Shown piece after piece: positions 36,824-45,515 of a DNA stretch of 64,000 nt. Position 1 is the stretch's first letter; every line of letters begins with the position of its first letter. The DNA is from CAG-632 sp963626805. Its GTDB lineage: Bacteria > Bacillota > Clostridia > Lachnospirales > Lachnospiraceae. Below the pieces are notes generated by a model, which did no database searches, was not told where the DNA came from, and worked only from the letters and a program-made list of their open reading frames with translations. Where the stretch lies: positions 1 through 64,000 of the forward strand of contig CAVFXS010000056.1 of assembly GCA_963626805.1 (NCBI GenBank), read 5' to 3'. The position numbers and the translations under genes were made by a program.

Positions 36824-37111
36824 TTACTGATCTAATTTTTTACGAATCCGGTCCATCTTATCTACATACACCAGAATCTCCGCCACAACTCCATATAATT
36901 CCGGCGGAATATAGTCTCCGACCTCTAATTTCAACAGAGTATCTGCCAGTCCCTGATCCACATAGGTCGGGACATCATACTCCTGTGCCTGTTCAATGAT
37001 CCGCTCTGCCAGCACACCCTTTCCGGATGCCACAATCTGTGGTGCCTGATCCTTCGGATCATAGGTCAGTGCCACTGCTTTTTTTACTTTTGATTTCTCG
37101 TTTTCCTGCAT
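36824..37111 (-). CDS. FlhB C-terminal-like protein (YlqH/FlhX type)
   Basis: This 95-residue protein equals the cytoplasmic tail of FlhB/YscU export-switch proteins (AVALTYDPKDQAPQIVASG, VPTYVDQGLADTLLKLEVG, YGVVAEILVYV). The usual autocleavage NPTH motif is replaced by DPKD, so it should not self-cleave. It is encoded directly after the FliK-like gene, as ylqG-ylqH are in B. subtilis. No other flagellar gene is in the window. Confidence 0.9.
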   Translation of the reverse strand: MQENEKSKVKKAVALTYDPKDQAPQIVASGKGVLAERIIEQAQEYDVPTYVDQGLADTLLKLEVGDYIPPELYGVVAEILVYVDKMDRIRKKLDQ

Positions 37112-37123
37112 TCGGCACCTCCA

Positions 37124-38809
37124 TCAGGTTCTCATATCAAACGTATACCGTTTCTCCCGGTCTCCATGCTCTGTCTGCATCATTTCCGTTATAACTGCAT
37201 CCTCTCCGGTATGAGTTTCCGGTTCCTGCCTGGCCGGCGTCTTTTCTGCCTTCTGGACCTCATTTGTATAAATAAATCCTTTCGTCTCCAGCTTTTCCTG
37301 CAGATCCTGCATATGACTGCGAATCACCTCTGCCGACTGTCCGTCCTCCATGGTAAACTGTGCATGCAGATGCTGATCCCGCAGGGATACCAGAATGTCC
37401 GTCATGCCAAGACTTGGCATATCCAGATGTAACAATACCTTGATTCCATCCTCCGATACCCGTGCCTGTTTTTTTCTGGTATATACAAACAATTCGGAAT
37501 TCGCCTGTCCGTCCTCCAGATTTAACGGAACCTGTGCATATACAAACTGTTGATTCAGATCCTGCATAAACTGGAGATTTTCCCGCATATTCTGAGAATT
37601 CTTCGACAGATCGGAGTGGGAAAATCCGGCCGACTGAAATGCCTCTTCCATTTTGGAAGACTGCGAAAACATCGTCTCGTATAATTCGTCGATTTCCTTC
37701 GGATTCTGCATCCGATCCGGTCGTATCCCCCAGCTGTCACGGATTCCCTTTGTCAGCAGCCCCCGGTAATCGTCACTCCGCAAAAATGCCTGCAGGGCAT
37801 TGAAATTCTGCTCTGCCGCTGTCGTCGGATTCTCCGGGCTTCCGGGCTGCTTTAATACAGTCTCCTCTAAATGCTCTGTCAGATATTGTGTAATATCAGC
37901 TAACATCTGACCGACTGATTTATCACTTCGTACCAATGTCGCTGCATCTTCCTTAGATACACCCAATGTCTCCAGGTTCTGACGAAGCGATACCATCCAC
38001 GCTTCATCCATCTCCGGATTCTGATTCATGACAGATGCTGCTCCGGTCTCAGACGGATTCCCCGTCTCTCCCGATGCCTGCCAGACAAATATCTCAAGCA
38101 ATGCCTGATTCAGCCTCGGAAGCTGTTCCGGCTGACTCTCTGCCGACATATTCTGCAGGATATTCTCTACCGACTGAAGAACGGTATCTGTCTGCATTGC
38201 CAGCTGATGCTCTCCACCGGTATATGCCTGAAACTGTTTTATGTTTGCCTCTGTAACCGGAATGCTTAACCGGTTCATTGCCACCAGCTGGTGAATATCT
38301 GCGGACGGATATTCGATCACCTGCTGCATAATCATCCGGATGGACTCCCGGTTTAACGGCATCCCTTCCTGCATCATATTCTGTACGATCTGTACATTCC
38401 GCTCACTGTGACTGAAGCCGTTCGCTGTCAGTGCCCGATCCACAGCTCCGATACTCCCGGCATTTTCATTCCGCATCGGACGGATGACCAGCTGGTCTCC
38501 CTTGTTCTCCCGGACCTGAAATGCCATCTGCTGTCCGATACTCAACTCTACCTGCTCTCCGAGCTTTGCAAATAATATCTGCTCCGGATTCATCTGGATC
38601 TTAACGCCCTGACTGGTAATGTCCAGGACCTGCCCTGTAAATACCTGACCTTCCGTCAACATAGATAAAGGCACAGAATCTCCATTCGGATAACTGCCTG
38701 ATACACCGGTGGTCCGTACCCCGGCTATCTCCTGTCCTCCGGTCTGTTCTCTGCCTGTCTGTAAATTCAAATGTTCAAATGTAGGGTAACCCTGTCCTAA
38801 AATATTCAT
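37124..38809 (-). CDS. FliK/YlqG-like protein with hook-length control C-terminus
   Basis: This 561-residue, Gln- and Met-rich protein has no membrane segment. An OB-like N-terminal stretch (LTEGQVFTGQVLDITSQGVKIQM) is followed by long helical regions and a C-terminal domain at about 450-530 (VLLHLDMPSLGMTDILVSL, HMQDLQEKLETKGF) that matches the hook-length control (FliK C-terminal) fold. It holds the ylqG position between rnhB and ylqH. The ATG at 38809 is preceded by GAAAGGAA. The role outside flagella is unknown. Confidence 0.8.
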   Translation of the reverse strand: MNILGQGYPTFEHLNLQTGREQTGGQEIAGVRTTGVSGSYPNGDSVPLSMLTEGQVFTGQVLDITSQGVKIQMNPEQILFAKLGEQVELSIGQQMAFQVRENKGDQLVIRPMRNENAGSIGAVDRALTANGFSHSERNVQIVQNMMQEGMPLNRESIRMIMQQVIEYPSADIHQLVAMNRLSIPVTEANIKQFQAYTGGEHQLAMQTDTVLQSVENILQNMSAESQPEQLPRLNQALLEIFVWQASGETGNPSETGAASVMNQNPEMDEAWMVSLRQNLETLGVSKEDAATLVRSDKSVGQMLADITQYLTEHLEETVLKQPGSPENPTTAAEQNFNALQAFLRSDDYRGLLTKGIRDSWGIRPDRMQNPKEIDELYETMFSQSSKMEEAFQSAGFSHSDLSKNSQNMRENLQFMQDLNQQFVYAQVPLNLEDGQANSELFVYTRKKQARVSEDGIKVLLHLDMPSLGMTDILVSLRDQHLHAQFTMEDGQSAEVIRSHMQDLQEKLETKGFIYTNEVQKAEKTPARQEPETHTGEDAVITEMMQTEHGDREKRYTFDMRT

Positions 38810-38862
38810 ACAAGTTCCTTTCATTCTTACATATCATATGCCTGCTTACATTATATGGTTTC

Positions 38863-39621
38863 TCAGATGAAGTTTTTAATAAAGGTCTTACGGTGAATCT
38901 CACATGGACCGTATTCCCGGATCGCCGCAATATGCTCTGCGGAACCATAGCCCTTATTCCGTGCGAATCCGTACTGTGGATACATCTCATCATACACACA
39001 CATCAGACGGTCCCGTTCTACCTTTGCCAGAATGCTAGCTGCTGCAATTGAAATACTCTTGGTATCCCCTTTAATAATCGGAACCTGATGCTGCGTAACC
39101 TCCGGAATCGTAACAGCATCATTTAACAGAATCTGTGGCTTTACGGAAAGCTTACTGATCGCCTGCCGCATTGCTTTATAATCCGCCTGCAAAATATTGA
39201 TCTCATCAATGGTCTCCACATCCGCGATCCCTACCGCATAGGCAACTGCTACATTCTTTATCTCATCATACAGTTCTTCTCTCCGCTTCTCACTCAGCTG
39301 CTTGGAATCATTCAGATACAGAAGATTCACATCCTTCGGGAATATAACGGCAGCAGCCATGACCGGACCTGCAAGTGGTCCTCTGCCTACCTCGTCAATC
39401 CCACATACATAATCATAATCCTTCCAGTACTGATACTCAAAGCTCTTCATCGCCTCAATCCGTTCCAGCTCCGCATACCACTGCCTTAACCGCTTCTCTG
39501 CACGTTCCAGCTCTTTTCTGACACCGGAACGTTCATCTGAACGGAACTGTTCTATATAGACCGGCAGTTCCTCGTAGGAAGCATGCTGAAGTATGATCTT
39601 TATCTCCTGTACACTACTCAT
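38863..39621 (-). CDS. rnhB: Ribonuclease HII
   Basis: This 252-residue enzyme cuts at single ribonucleotides in DNA. Catalytic motifs are CGIDEVGRGPLAGPV, LNDSKQLSEKRREELY and IINxLQAD-like DEINILQADYKAM. I choose ATG 39621 because the upstream 28 codons overlap lepB and are not family-like. The N-terminal ~70-residue extension is normal for Firmicute RNase HII. Confidence 0.96.
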   Translation of the reverse strand: MSSVQEIKIILQHASYEELPVYIEQFRSDERSGVRKELERAEKRLRQWYAELERIEAMKSFEYQYWKDYDYVCGIDEVGRGPLAGPVMAAAVIFPKDVNLLYLNDSKQLSEKRREELYDEIKNVAVAYAVGIADVETIDEINILQADYKAMRQAISKLSVKPQILLNDAVTIPEVTQHQVPIIKGDTKSISIAAASILAKVERDRLMCVYDEMYPQYGFARNKGYGSAEHIAAIREYGPCEIHRKTFIKNFI

Positions 39622-39634
39622 CTTTTCCTCATTT

Positions 39635-40258
39635 CTAATCGATCTTTCCAAATTTTTTCCATGGCCATAACCGAAAAACGGCCTTTCCCTGAAGCCGGTC
39701 ACCACTGATCGGTCCTATCTCCTCCGAACGACTGTCCTTACTGTTGTTTCGATTATCCCCCATAACAAAATACTCATTCTCACCGAGTGTTACCGGCTTT
39801 GCTGCAATTCCACGCATGTTTTCCTGAATCGTATTCTTACCGTAGGTCTCGGAAAGCTTTTCTGCCTCATTATGCAGGGTTCCGTCTGTATCCTCGTATA
39901 TCGTTTCTGTTGTTCCGATATAAATATCTCCGTTCTCATCAATGTATACGGTCTCGCCCGGCAAGCCGATGATCCGCTTGATGAAATAGGTCTCACTGTC
40001 CTCTACCGGAAAGACAACAATGTCATACCGCTCCGGTTCATGCAGTCTGTAGCTTAGCTTATCCAGCCACACACTTTCCCCGTCATGCAGGGTATCCTCC
40101 ATGGAATGACCTACTACTTCCGAACGACTTCCGATAAATGTATGAATCAGAAAAACGATTCCTATGATTCCTATAATATATAATACTATTTTTATCAGCT
40201 CATGCTTTACATGAAGCTCATCATCATATTCAACCTGACCCTTTTGAACAATTCCCAA
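39635..40258 (-). CDS. lepB: Signal peptidase I (first copy)
   Basis: This 207-residue type I signal peptidase has one N-terminal membrane helix (residues 23-41). The catalytic Ser52 lies in GHSMEDT and Lys94 in YFIKRIIGLPGE, and the GDNRNNSKDSR box is intact. It starts at TTG with AGAGGTG upstream. An insert at ~105-140 (ENGDIYIGTTETIYEDTDG) is longer than in the second copy at 41125. Confidence 0.93.
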   Translation of the reverse strand: MGIVQKGQVEYDDELHVKHELIKIVLYIIGIIGIVFLIHTFIGSRSEVVGHSMEDTLHDGESVWLDKLSYRLHEPERYDIVVFPVEDSETYFIKRIIGLPGETVYIDENGDIYIGTTETIYEDTDGTLHNEAEKLSETYGKNTIQENMRGIAAKPVTLGENEYFVMGDNRNNSKDSRSEEIGPISGDRLQGKAVFRLWPWKKFGKID

Positions 40259-40282
40259 GTCTCACACCTCTAACTTCGTCTT

Positions 40283-41128
40283 TTAAACCTCCGGACGCTC
40301 CAGAGTAATCCGTCCAAGCTTGCCGGAACGATAATCATCCAACAGCATGGCAGCTGCCTTATCATAATCCAGCTGATCACCCTTCAATCGGCACTGCCGG
40401 TTCACCGCAATCTGCTCCAGTATCTGATATGATTCCTGATTCTCTTCTGCCTTATAGACGTCTGCTATCGTTCCCGGATATTCCTGCTTTAAATAGTCGA
40501 TAAATCGAAGTGCCAGCTCCTGAACATTCAGAATATCATCCTTGATCGAACCGATATATGCCAGCCGGATCCCGACCTCCTGATCTTCAAACTTCGGCCA
40601 CAGAATACCCGGTGTATCCAGCAATTCTACATTCTTATTAATCCGGATCCACTGTGCACCCTTCGTCACGCCCGGCTTATTTCCTGTTTTTGTACAGGCT
40701 TTTCCTACATACGTGTTAATGAATGTAGACTTCCCGACATTCGGGATTCCTACGATCATTGCCCGCAATGGGCGATTCAGGATTCCCCGCTTCCGATCCC
40801 GCTCGATCTTCTCCTTACATGCCTCCTGGATCACATTCGTCAATGACTTCATACCGGCTCCGGAACGTGCATTGATCCTGCGGACTGCAAAGCCTTTCTC
40901 CTTATAATAGTTCTCCCAGCTCTCGGTCAGGCGCTCATCTGCCAGATCGGACTTATTTAACAATATCAGCCGGAACTTATTCTTTGCCAGCTCATCAATA
41001 TCCGGATTCTTACTGCTCAGTGGTACTCTAGCATCCACCAGCTCAATTACAATATCTATCAGCTTTATATTTTCCTGCATCATCCGGACAGCCTTTGTCA
41101 TATGCCCCGGATACCATTGAATATTCAT
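40283..41128 (-). CDS. rbgA: Ribosome biogenesis GTPase RbgA (YlqF)
   Basis: This 281-residue circularly permuted GTPase is needed for late 50S assembly. It has WYPGHMTKA at the start, the G4 motif NKSDLAD before the G1 motif GIPNVGKSTFIN, then DTPGILWP. The ATG at 41128 overlaps the stop of the upstream signal peptidase as ATGA, so translation is coupled. Confidence 0.97.
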   Translation of the reverse strand: MNIQWYPGHMTKAVRMMQENIKLIDIVIELVDARVPLSSKNPDIDELAKNKFRLILLNKSDLADERLTESWENYYKEKGFAVRRINARSGAGMKSLTNVIQEACKEKIERDRKRGILNRPLRAMIVGIPNVGKSTFINTYVGKACTKTGNKPGVTKGAQWIRINKNVELLDTPGILWPKFEDQEVGIRLAYIGSIKDDILNVQELALRFIDYLKQEYPGTIADVYKAEENQESYQILEQIAVNRQCRLKGDQLDYDKAAAMLLDDYRSGKLGRITLERPEV

Positions 41129-41745
41129 AGTCCACCTCTGTTTTGTTTCGGTAGCCACCGATAAGTGACCTTACCAAGTATCTCATTTTTCAAAATATTT
41201 CCCATGTTTGCGAACCGGGAATCCTCACTGTTATTTACATTATCTCCAAGTACAAAGTACTCTCCCTTCTCCAGTGTGACACCTTCCAGTGCCAGACCTT
41301 CTGTCAGTATATTCTCATCAAAAGGAAGATCTGAGAGTGCCGCACCATCAATAAAGATATGCCCGTCCTTGATCGTAACTGTCTCACCCGGCAGACCGAT
41401 CACCCGCTTTACATTATAATAGCTGTTATCTCCTTCTCGCTGTTTAAATGCGATCAGGTCAAATCGTTCCGGCTCCTGAAACAGGTACCTTGCCTTATTT
41501 ACAAGAACCAGATCTCCGTTCTGCAAGGTCGGCTCCATCGACTGCCCTACGATTCGCAGAGTCTGCCCGCCAAATGAAACCAGACTGTATCCCAGAATCA
41601 CCATGATCAGAATGAGAACAATATATCCACCCAGTTTTTTAATCAACTGTCTTTTATTTATTTCCTTTTTCTCACGACTCCGTGCATGCCTTAACCGGTT
41701 ATGGTTTGCCCGTAAATATGCCCGTCTTCCACCTCTTCTACGCAT
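41125..41745 (-). CDS. Signal peptidase I (second copy)
   Basis: This 206-residue type I signal peptidase starts with a very basic stretch (MRRRGGRRAYLRANHNR), then one membrane helix (41-58). Catalytic Ser69 is in GQSMEPT, Lys113 in NVKRVIGLPGE, and the GDNVNNSEDSR box is present. It overlaps rbgA and is one gene away from the first copy; the two are divergent. Confidence 0.93.
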   Translation of the reverse strand: MRRRGGRRAYLRANHNRLRHARSREKKEINKRQLIKKLGGYIVLILIMVILGYSLVSFGGQTLRIVGQSMEPTLQNGDLVLVNKARYLFQEPERFDLIAFKQREGDNSYYNVKRVIGLPGETVTIKDGHIFIDGAALSDLPFDENILTEGLALEGVTLEKGEYFVLGDNVNNSEDSRFANMGNILKNEILGKVTYRWLPKQNRGGL

Positions 41746-41767
41746 GTTTCGTCACCCTTTCCATATC

Positions 41768-41773
41768 ATTATA
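41768..41773 (-). promoter_or_regulatory. Possible -10 of the signal peptidase-rbgA operon
   Basis: A perfect leftward TATAAT lies 22 bases before the start codon, just past the rplS terminator. No convincing -35 is seen at 16-18 bases. Confidence 0.35.
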
Positions 41774-41832
41774 GTACAAAAACATATGGAATAACACAAC
41801 TATTTTTACTTACATTTTCCTCGTTGTTATAA

Positions 41833-41868
41833 CAAAAAAAGCAGGGTTTTCGTCCCCTGCCTTTTTTG
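41833..41868 (-). terminator. Terminator of rplS
   Basis: In the leftward transcript GGCAGGG and CCCTGC form a stem with loop GACGAAAA followed by seven T. It lies about 20 bases after the rplS stop. Confidence 0.9.
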
Positions 41869-41885
41869 TAGCAATATCAGAACTA

Positions 41886-42233
41886 TTATTTCACTAATTC
41901 CTTAACCTTTGCACGCTTACCAACGCGATCACGTAAGTAATTAAGCTTAGCTCTACGAACCTTACCATGGCGAACTACTTCAACCTTTGCTACATTTGGG
42001 GAATGCAGTGGCCAGGTTCTCTCAACGCCGGTTCCGTTAGATGTCTTTCTTACAGTGAATGTTGCACGATTGCTTCCGCCCTGCTTCTTCAGTACGGTGC
42101 CTTCGAAAATCTGAATTCTTTCACGATTTCCTTCCTTTACCTTTGCATGAACACGTACGGTGTCACCTACGTTAAACTCCGGTACGTCTGTCTTGCACTG
42201 TGCAGCTTCGATGTTCTTGATAATATCGTTCAT
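41886..42233 (-). CDS. rplS: 50S ribosomal protein L19
   Basis: This 115-residue protein sits at the 30S-50S interface. It has VPEFNVGDTVRVHAKVKEG and ERIQIFEGTVLKKQG. The start at 42233 has AAGGAGGT seven bases upstream and gives the family length. It has its own promoter and terminator, unlike B. subtilis where it is joined to trmD; a FAD oxidoreductase on the other strand separates them here. Confidence 0.97.
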   Translation of the reverse strand: MNDIIKNIEAAQCKTDVPEFNVGDTVRVHAKVKEGNRERIQIFEGTVLKKQGGSNRATFTVRKTSNGTGVERTWPLHSPNVAKVEVVRHGKVRRAKLNYLRDRVGKRAKVKELVK

Positions 42234-42239
42234 TTGTGT

Positions 42240-42305
42240 GACCTCCTTATTATTCAGATGTTCTTGCCGATGCTCTGTCAGCAGAGGACCATCCACTTTT
42301 CACAA
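42240..42305 (-). promoter_or_regulatory. rplS leader, possible L19 autoregulatory RNA
   Basis: The ~70-base 5' leader contains GATGGTCCTCTGCTGACAG, followed by GCATC and AACATC segments that can pair with the GATG, just before the ribosome binding site. Firmicute rplS genes often carry an L19-binding leader. The match here is structural guesswork. Confidence 0.35.
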
Positions 42306-42312
42306 CTTCATT

Positions 42313-42341
42313 AATGTATCATAATTTTTCCCGAAATGCAA
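42313..42341 (-). promoter_or_regulatory. Putative rplS promoter
   Basis: Leftward TTGCAT (42336-42341) and TACATT (42313-42318) are 17 bases apart. Confidence 0.45.
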
Positions 42342-42368
42342 GTATTTATTATATTTTCAGCTTGAAAT

Positions 42369-42397
42369 TTGACAACTGTTCCGGAATCCGATACAGT
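42369..42397 (+). promoter_or_regulatory. Promoter of the FAD oxidoreductase
   Basis: Perfect TTGACA (42369-42374), a 17-base spacer, then TACAGT (42392-42397). It is 45 bases before the ATG and is divergent from the rplS promoter, with 27 bases between them. Confidence 0.65.
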
Positions 42398-42441
42398 AGG
42401 TATCATCATATCACAGATAAGCAAAAGAGGGAATACATAGT

Positions 42442-43992
42442 ATGAGCAAAATTATTATTATCGGAGGCGGAATTGCCGGATTAAGTGCCGGAATTTACGC
42501 CAGAAAAGCAGGCTTTGAAACAACCATTTATGAAAAAAACGGAGTTCCCGGCGGCAACTGCTCCGGCTGGAGCCGGAACGGATATCATATTGATAACTGT
42601 ATTCACTGGATGACCGGGACCAAAGAGGGTTCCACCCAGAACCAGATCTGGCATGAGGTCGGTGCCCTTACAGCTTCCATAAATCTGATCAAACGGGATT
42701 CCTTCTATGTATCCGAATGGGAAGGTCAGCAGATCGCACTATGGCGGGATGTTGAGCGTACCCGACAGGAAATGTTAGCCCTTTCTCCGGAGGATGAGAA
42801 GGAAATCAACTGCTTTATTGACTATGTGCGTCTGGCAGATACCGTCCTTACCTCCAGACAGGAGCCGAAGGAACTGCTGCATACGATCGATGAGATGACA
42901 TTCTCCCTGACCCATGCGGAGATGGCGAAGGCCTTCATCCAGTATATCGGTCTGGATCTGGAAGAACTGGCGATGAAATTCAAGCATCCGCTTTTACAGC
43001 ATATTTTTCTTGATTTTATGGCAAAGGAATACGAGGCCTACTGGCTGGTACTTGCCTATTCCTTCTTTATTTCCGGCAACGGAGATCTCCCGGAGGGCGG
43101 ATCTATGGGGGTCGTCCACCATATGACCGATACTTACCGCTCTCTCGGCGGAAAGCTGGAGCTGAATACTCCGGTGGAGCAGATCCTGATCAACAAGGAG
43201 AAATTAAGCATTGTGCCTCCGATTGACAAGACTACTTTAAAAACAAAAAAGGTAAAAAAGCTGATTGCACGAAATGCAGACGGCGTTCGTCTCTACAACG
43301 GGAAAGTAGTCTCTGCCGACTATATCATCTGTGCCTGCGATATCAACTATACCTTCCGGCAGCTGCTGAAGAAGTCCTATATTCCAAAATCAATCAAGAA
43401 GGTATACTCCAACAAAAAGGATTATCCGCTCTACAGCTCCTTTCAGGTGGCCTTTTCTGTAGACGGACTTCTTGATGAGATCAATGATACTCTCAGCTTC
43501 AACTGCTCTCCTCTGGATGTCGGCTATCGACGGATTGACCGGATCTGTGTGAAGAATTACCGGATCTACGGTGACTACATCGCACCGGAGGGGAAGACCG
43601 TTATCCAGTGCAGTATCGTTCAATATGAAAAGGATTTTAAATACTGGAAGAAATTATATAATAAAAAAGAACAGTATCTGCGTGCCAAACAGAACACCGC
43701 AGAAGCCGTAAAGACCCGTATCGAAGAACGGTTTCCTGAATATGAGGGCAAGCTTCATCTGCTGGATGTATGGACGCCGGTCTCTTACGCCAGACGATTA
43801 AATGATTATAAGGGGGCCTATATGCGTTTTATCACAACCGCAACCAGCACCAACGCCTTCCTGTCTTCTGAAGTGAAGGGCCTGCGCAATGTCTATCTGG
43901 CAAATCACTGGCTTCGTTATCCGGGCGGCATTCCGACAGCCGCTTATATGGGACGTCAGGTAATTGAAGAAATAAAAGAGCTGGAGTCGTAA
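42442..43992 (+). CDS. Phytoene-desaturase-like FAD oxidoreductase
   Basis: This 516-residue flavoprotein has an N-terminal dinucleotide fold IIIGGGIAGLSAGIYARKAG and the FAD motif YEKNGVPGGNCSGW. The C-terminal GGIPTAAYMGRQVIEEI is typical of the CrtI/CrtO-like amine oxidase group. No carotenoid or isoprenoid genes lie nearby, and such proteins are common in non-pigmented gut Clostridia, so the substrate is unknown. It is monocistronic and interrupts the conserved trmD-rplS neighbourhood on the opposite strand, which suggests insertion. Confidence 0.85.
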   Translation: MSKIIIIGGGIAGLSAGIYARKAGFETTIYEKNGVPGGNCSGWSRNGYHIDNCIHWMTGTKEGSTQNQIWHEVGALTASINLIKRDSFYVSEWEGQQIALWRDVERTRQEMLALSPEDEKEINCFIDYVRLADTVLTSRQEPKELLHTIDEMTFSLTHAEMAKAFIQYIGLDLEELAMKFKHPLLQHIFLDFMAKEYEAYWLVLAYSFFISGNGDLPEGGSMGVVHHMTDTYRSLGGKLELNTPVEQILINKEKLSIVPPIDKTTLKTKKVKKLIARNADGVRLYNGKVVSADYIICACDINYTFRQLLKKSYIPKSIKKVYSNKKDYPLYSSFQVAFSVDGLLDEINDTLSFNCSPLDVGYRRIDRICVKNYRIYGDYIAPEGKTVIQCSIVQYEKDFKYWKKLYNKKEQYLRAKQNTAEAVKTRIEERFPEYEGKLHLLDVWTPVSYARRLNDYKGAYMRFITTATSTNAFLSSEVKGLRNVYLANHWLRYPGGIPTAAYMGRQVIEEIKELES

Positions 43993-44010
43993 CAGCTTCA
44001 GTCCTTTTAT
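43978..44010. terminator. Weak terminator between the oxidoreductase and trmD
   Basis: GAGCTG (43978-43983) can pair with CAGCTT (43993-43998), with one G-U pair, around a 9-base loop, followed by CAGTCCTTTTATTTT on the plus strand. It overlaps the end of the oxidoreductase gene. Confidence 0.35.
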
Positions 44011-44702
44011 TTTCCATCTGTTTGCTTTTCCAATAAATCCGGTCTGCGTTCTTGCGTTCTCTTCACAGACTGCTCATGCCGCCACTTTTCTATATTTGCA
44101 TGATGTCCGGAAAGCAAAATATCCGGTACACGCATTCCCATAAATTCCTCCGGTCTGGTATACTGCGGATACTCCAGAAGATTCTCGTGGAATGATTCAA
44201 ACTCCGCGGATACATCATTGTTCAGAACCCCCGGCACCAGTCTGGAAATACAATCGATCATCACCATCGCCGGCAGCTCGCCGCCGGTCAGTACATAGTC
44301 TCCGATCGAAACATGATCTGTCACGATCATCTCCAGAATACGCTCATCCACACCCTCATAATGTCCGCACAGAATGATCAGATCTTCTTCCTTTGCCAGC
44401 TCCTCTGCCAAGCCCTGATTAAATACCTGCCCCTGCGGTGTCATATAGACTACCCGTGGCTTCTTTTCAAGTCCATCGGCAATATGCTTCCAGGTCCGGT
44501 AGATTGGTTCTGCCTGCATAACCATGCCGGCACCACCGCCATATGGATAATCATCTACATGACCATGCTTTTCGGTCGTAAAATCCCGGATATTCACCGC
44601 TTCAATCTGAATCAGATTATTTTTCATTGCCCTTCCGGTAATACTGGTCGAAAGTCCCTGCATTATCATCTCCGGAAATAATGTCATTACATGAAACTTC
44701 AT
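44007..44702 (-). CDS. trmD: tRNA (guanine-N1-)-methyltransferase
   Basis: This 231-residue SPOUT methylase modifies G37 of tRNAs. YPYGGGAGMVMQ, CGHYEGVDERI and the knot segment GDYVLTGGELPAMVMID are conserved. Its ATG overlaps the rimM stop by four bases (ATGA). It is the last gene of the ylxM-ffh operon. Confidence 0.97.
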   Translation of the reverse strand: MKFHVMTLFPEMIMQGLSTSITGRAMKNNLIQIEAVNIRDFTTEKHGHVDDYPYGGGAGMVMQAEPIYRTWKHIADGLEKKPRVVYMTPQGQVFNQGLAEELAKEEDLIILCGHYEGVDERILEMIVTDHVSIGDYVLTGGELPAMVMIDCISRLVPGVLNNDVSAEFESFHENLLEYPQYTRPEEFMGMRVPDILLSGHHANIEKWRHEQSVKRTQERRPDLLEKQTDGK

Positions 44703-45208
44703 TCCAGCATTCCTTTCATCAAACGCACAACTACCTTCGGCTCTTCTACATCCACATCAAGAATACACTGCTCAATTGCCGGAATCAGAAGCTCCTTTCC
44801 GGATTCCATTCTGACCACGTATACATCATTTGCTCCGGTTTCCATGACATCGGTCAATACACCAAGACAATTACCATCCTCTTCATAAACCTTTGCATCT
44901 ATAATATCTGCGATATAAAACTCGCCCTCTTCTAACGGAACTGCATTCTCTCTAGTAACCCATAGACCAGCTCCCTTATATTTTTCAACATCATTAATAT
45001 TATCTATTCCTTTAAACTTTAAGATTGCCTGATTCTTAAAGAATTTACAGCCTTCTACTTCAACCGAAATCTTCTGTCTGCCGGTATCGATCACGCATTC
45101 CTTCAGATAGGAAAAACGATCCAGCGCATCTGTAGTCGGATAGATCTTTACCTCTCCACGGATTCCATGTGTACTTGTAATTACACCTACTTTTAATAAA
45201 TCTTCCAT
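44699..45208 (-). CDS. rimM: Ribosome maturation factor RimM
   Basis: This protein of about 169 residues helps 30S assembly. It starts MEDLLKVGVITSTHGIRGEVKIYPTT-like (first 20 residues conserved) and has the PRC-barrel half with VDVEEPKVVVRLMKGMLE at the end. ATG 45208 has GGAGA six bases upstream; another in-frame ATG at 45220 is possible. It is preceded by a strong hairpin after khpA. Confidence 0.95.
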   Translation of the reverse strand: MEDLLKVGVITSTHGIRGEVKIYPTTDALDRFSYLKECVIDTGRQKISVEVEGCKFFKNQAILKFKGIDNINDVEKYKGAGLWVTRENAVPLEEGEFYIADIIDAKVYEEDGNCLGVLTDVMETGANDVYVVRMESGKELLIPAIEQCILDVDVEEPKVVVRLMKGMLE

Positions 45209-45232
45209 TTCATTCTCCATTATACGAAAGAA

Positions 45233-45260
45233 CCACCGAAGGAGTTTCCTCCGTCAGTGG
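45233..45260 (-). terminator. Attenuator-like hairpin between khpA and rimM
   Basis: Two 12-base arms (CTCCTTCGGTGG and CCACTGACGGAG in the transcript) pair around a GAAA tetraloop with one mismatch and one G-U pair. They are followed by TTCTTTC, a weak T-rich tail. It lies 14 bases after khpA and could reduce or process transcripts entering rimM-trmD. Confidence 0.6.
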
Positions 45261-45273
45261 TTTTCTGTCATCG

Positions 45274-45501
45274 TTATCCGATTTTCACTTCAACCTTTTT
45301 GTCACCTTTTGAAGCTGCTGCCTTTACTACAGTACGGATTGATTTTGCGATAGAACCCTGCTTACCAATCACTTTACCCATATCATCAGCGGCTACCTGT
45401 AAGTCGATCGTAATTACACCATCGGATTCAGTCTGTGTTACAACAACCTCATCTGGGTGATCAACTAGGGATTTTGCAATTAGTTCTACTAATTCAACCA
45501 T
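45274..45501 (-). CDS. khpA: KH-domain RNA-binding protein KhpA (YlqC)
   Basis: This 75-residue single KH domain has the GxxG-type loop GKVIGKQGSIAKSIR. KhpA pairs with KhpB/Jag and affects cell elongation and RNA binding in Gram-positives. ATG 45501 has GGAGG nine bases upstream. It stands between rpsP and rimM, as in B. subtilis. Confidence 0.95.
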   Translation of the reverse strand: MVELVELIAKSLVDHPDEVVVTQTESDGVITIDLQVAADDMGKVIGKQGSIAKSIRTVVKAAASKGDKKVEVKIG

Positions 45502-45515
45502 ATTCACATGCCTCC

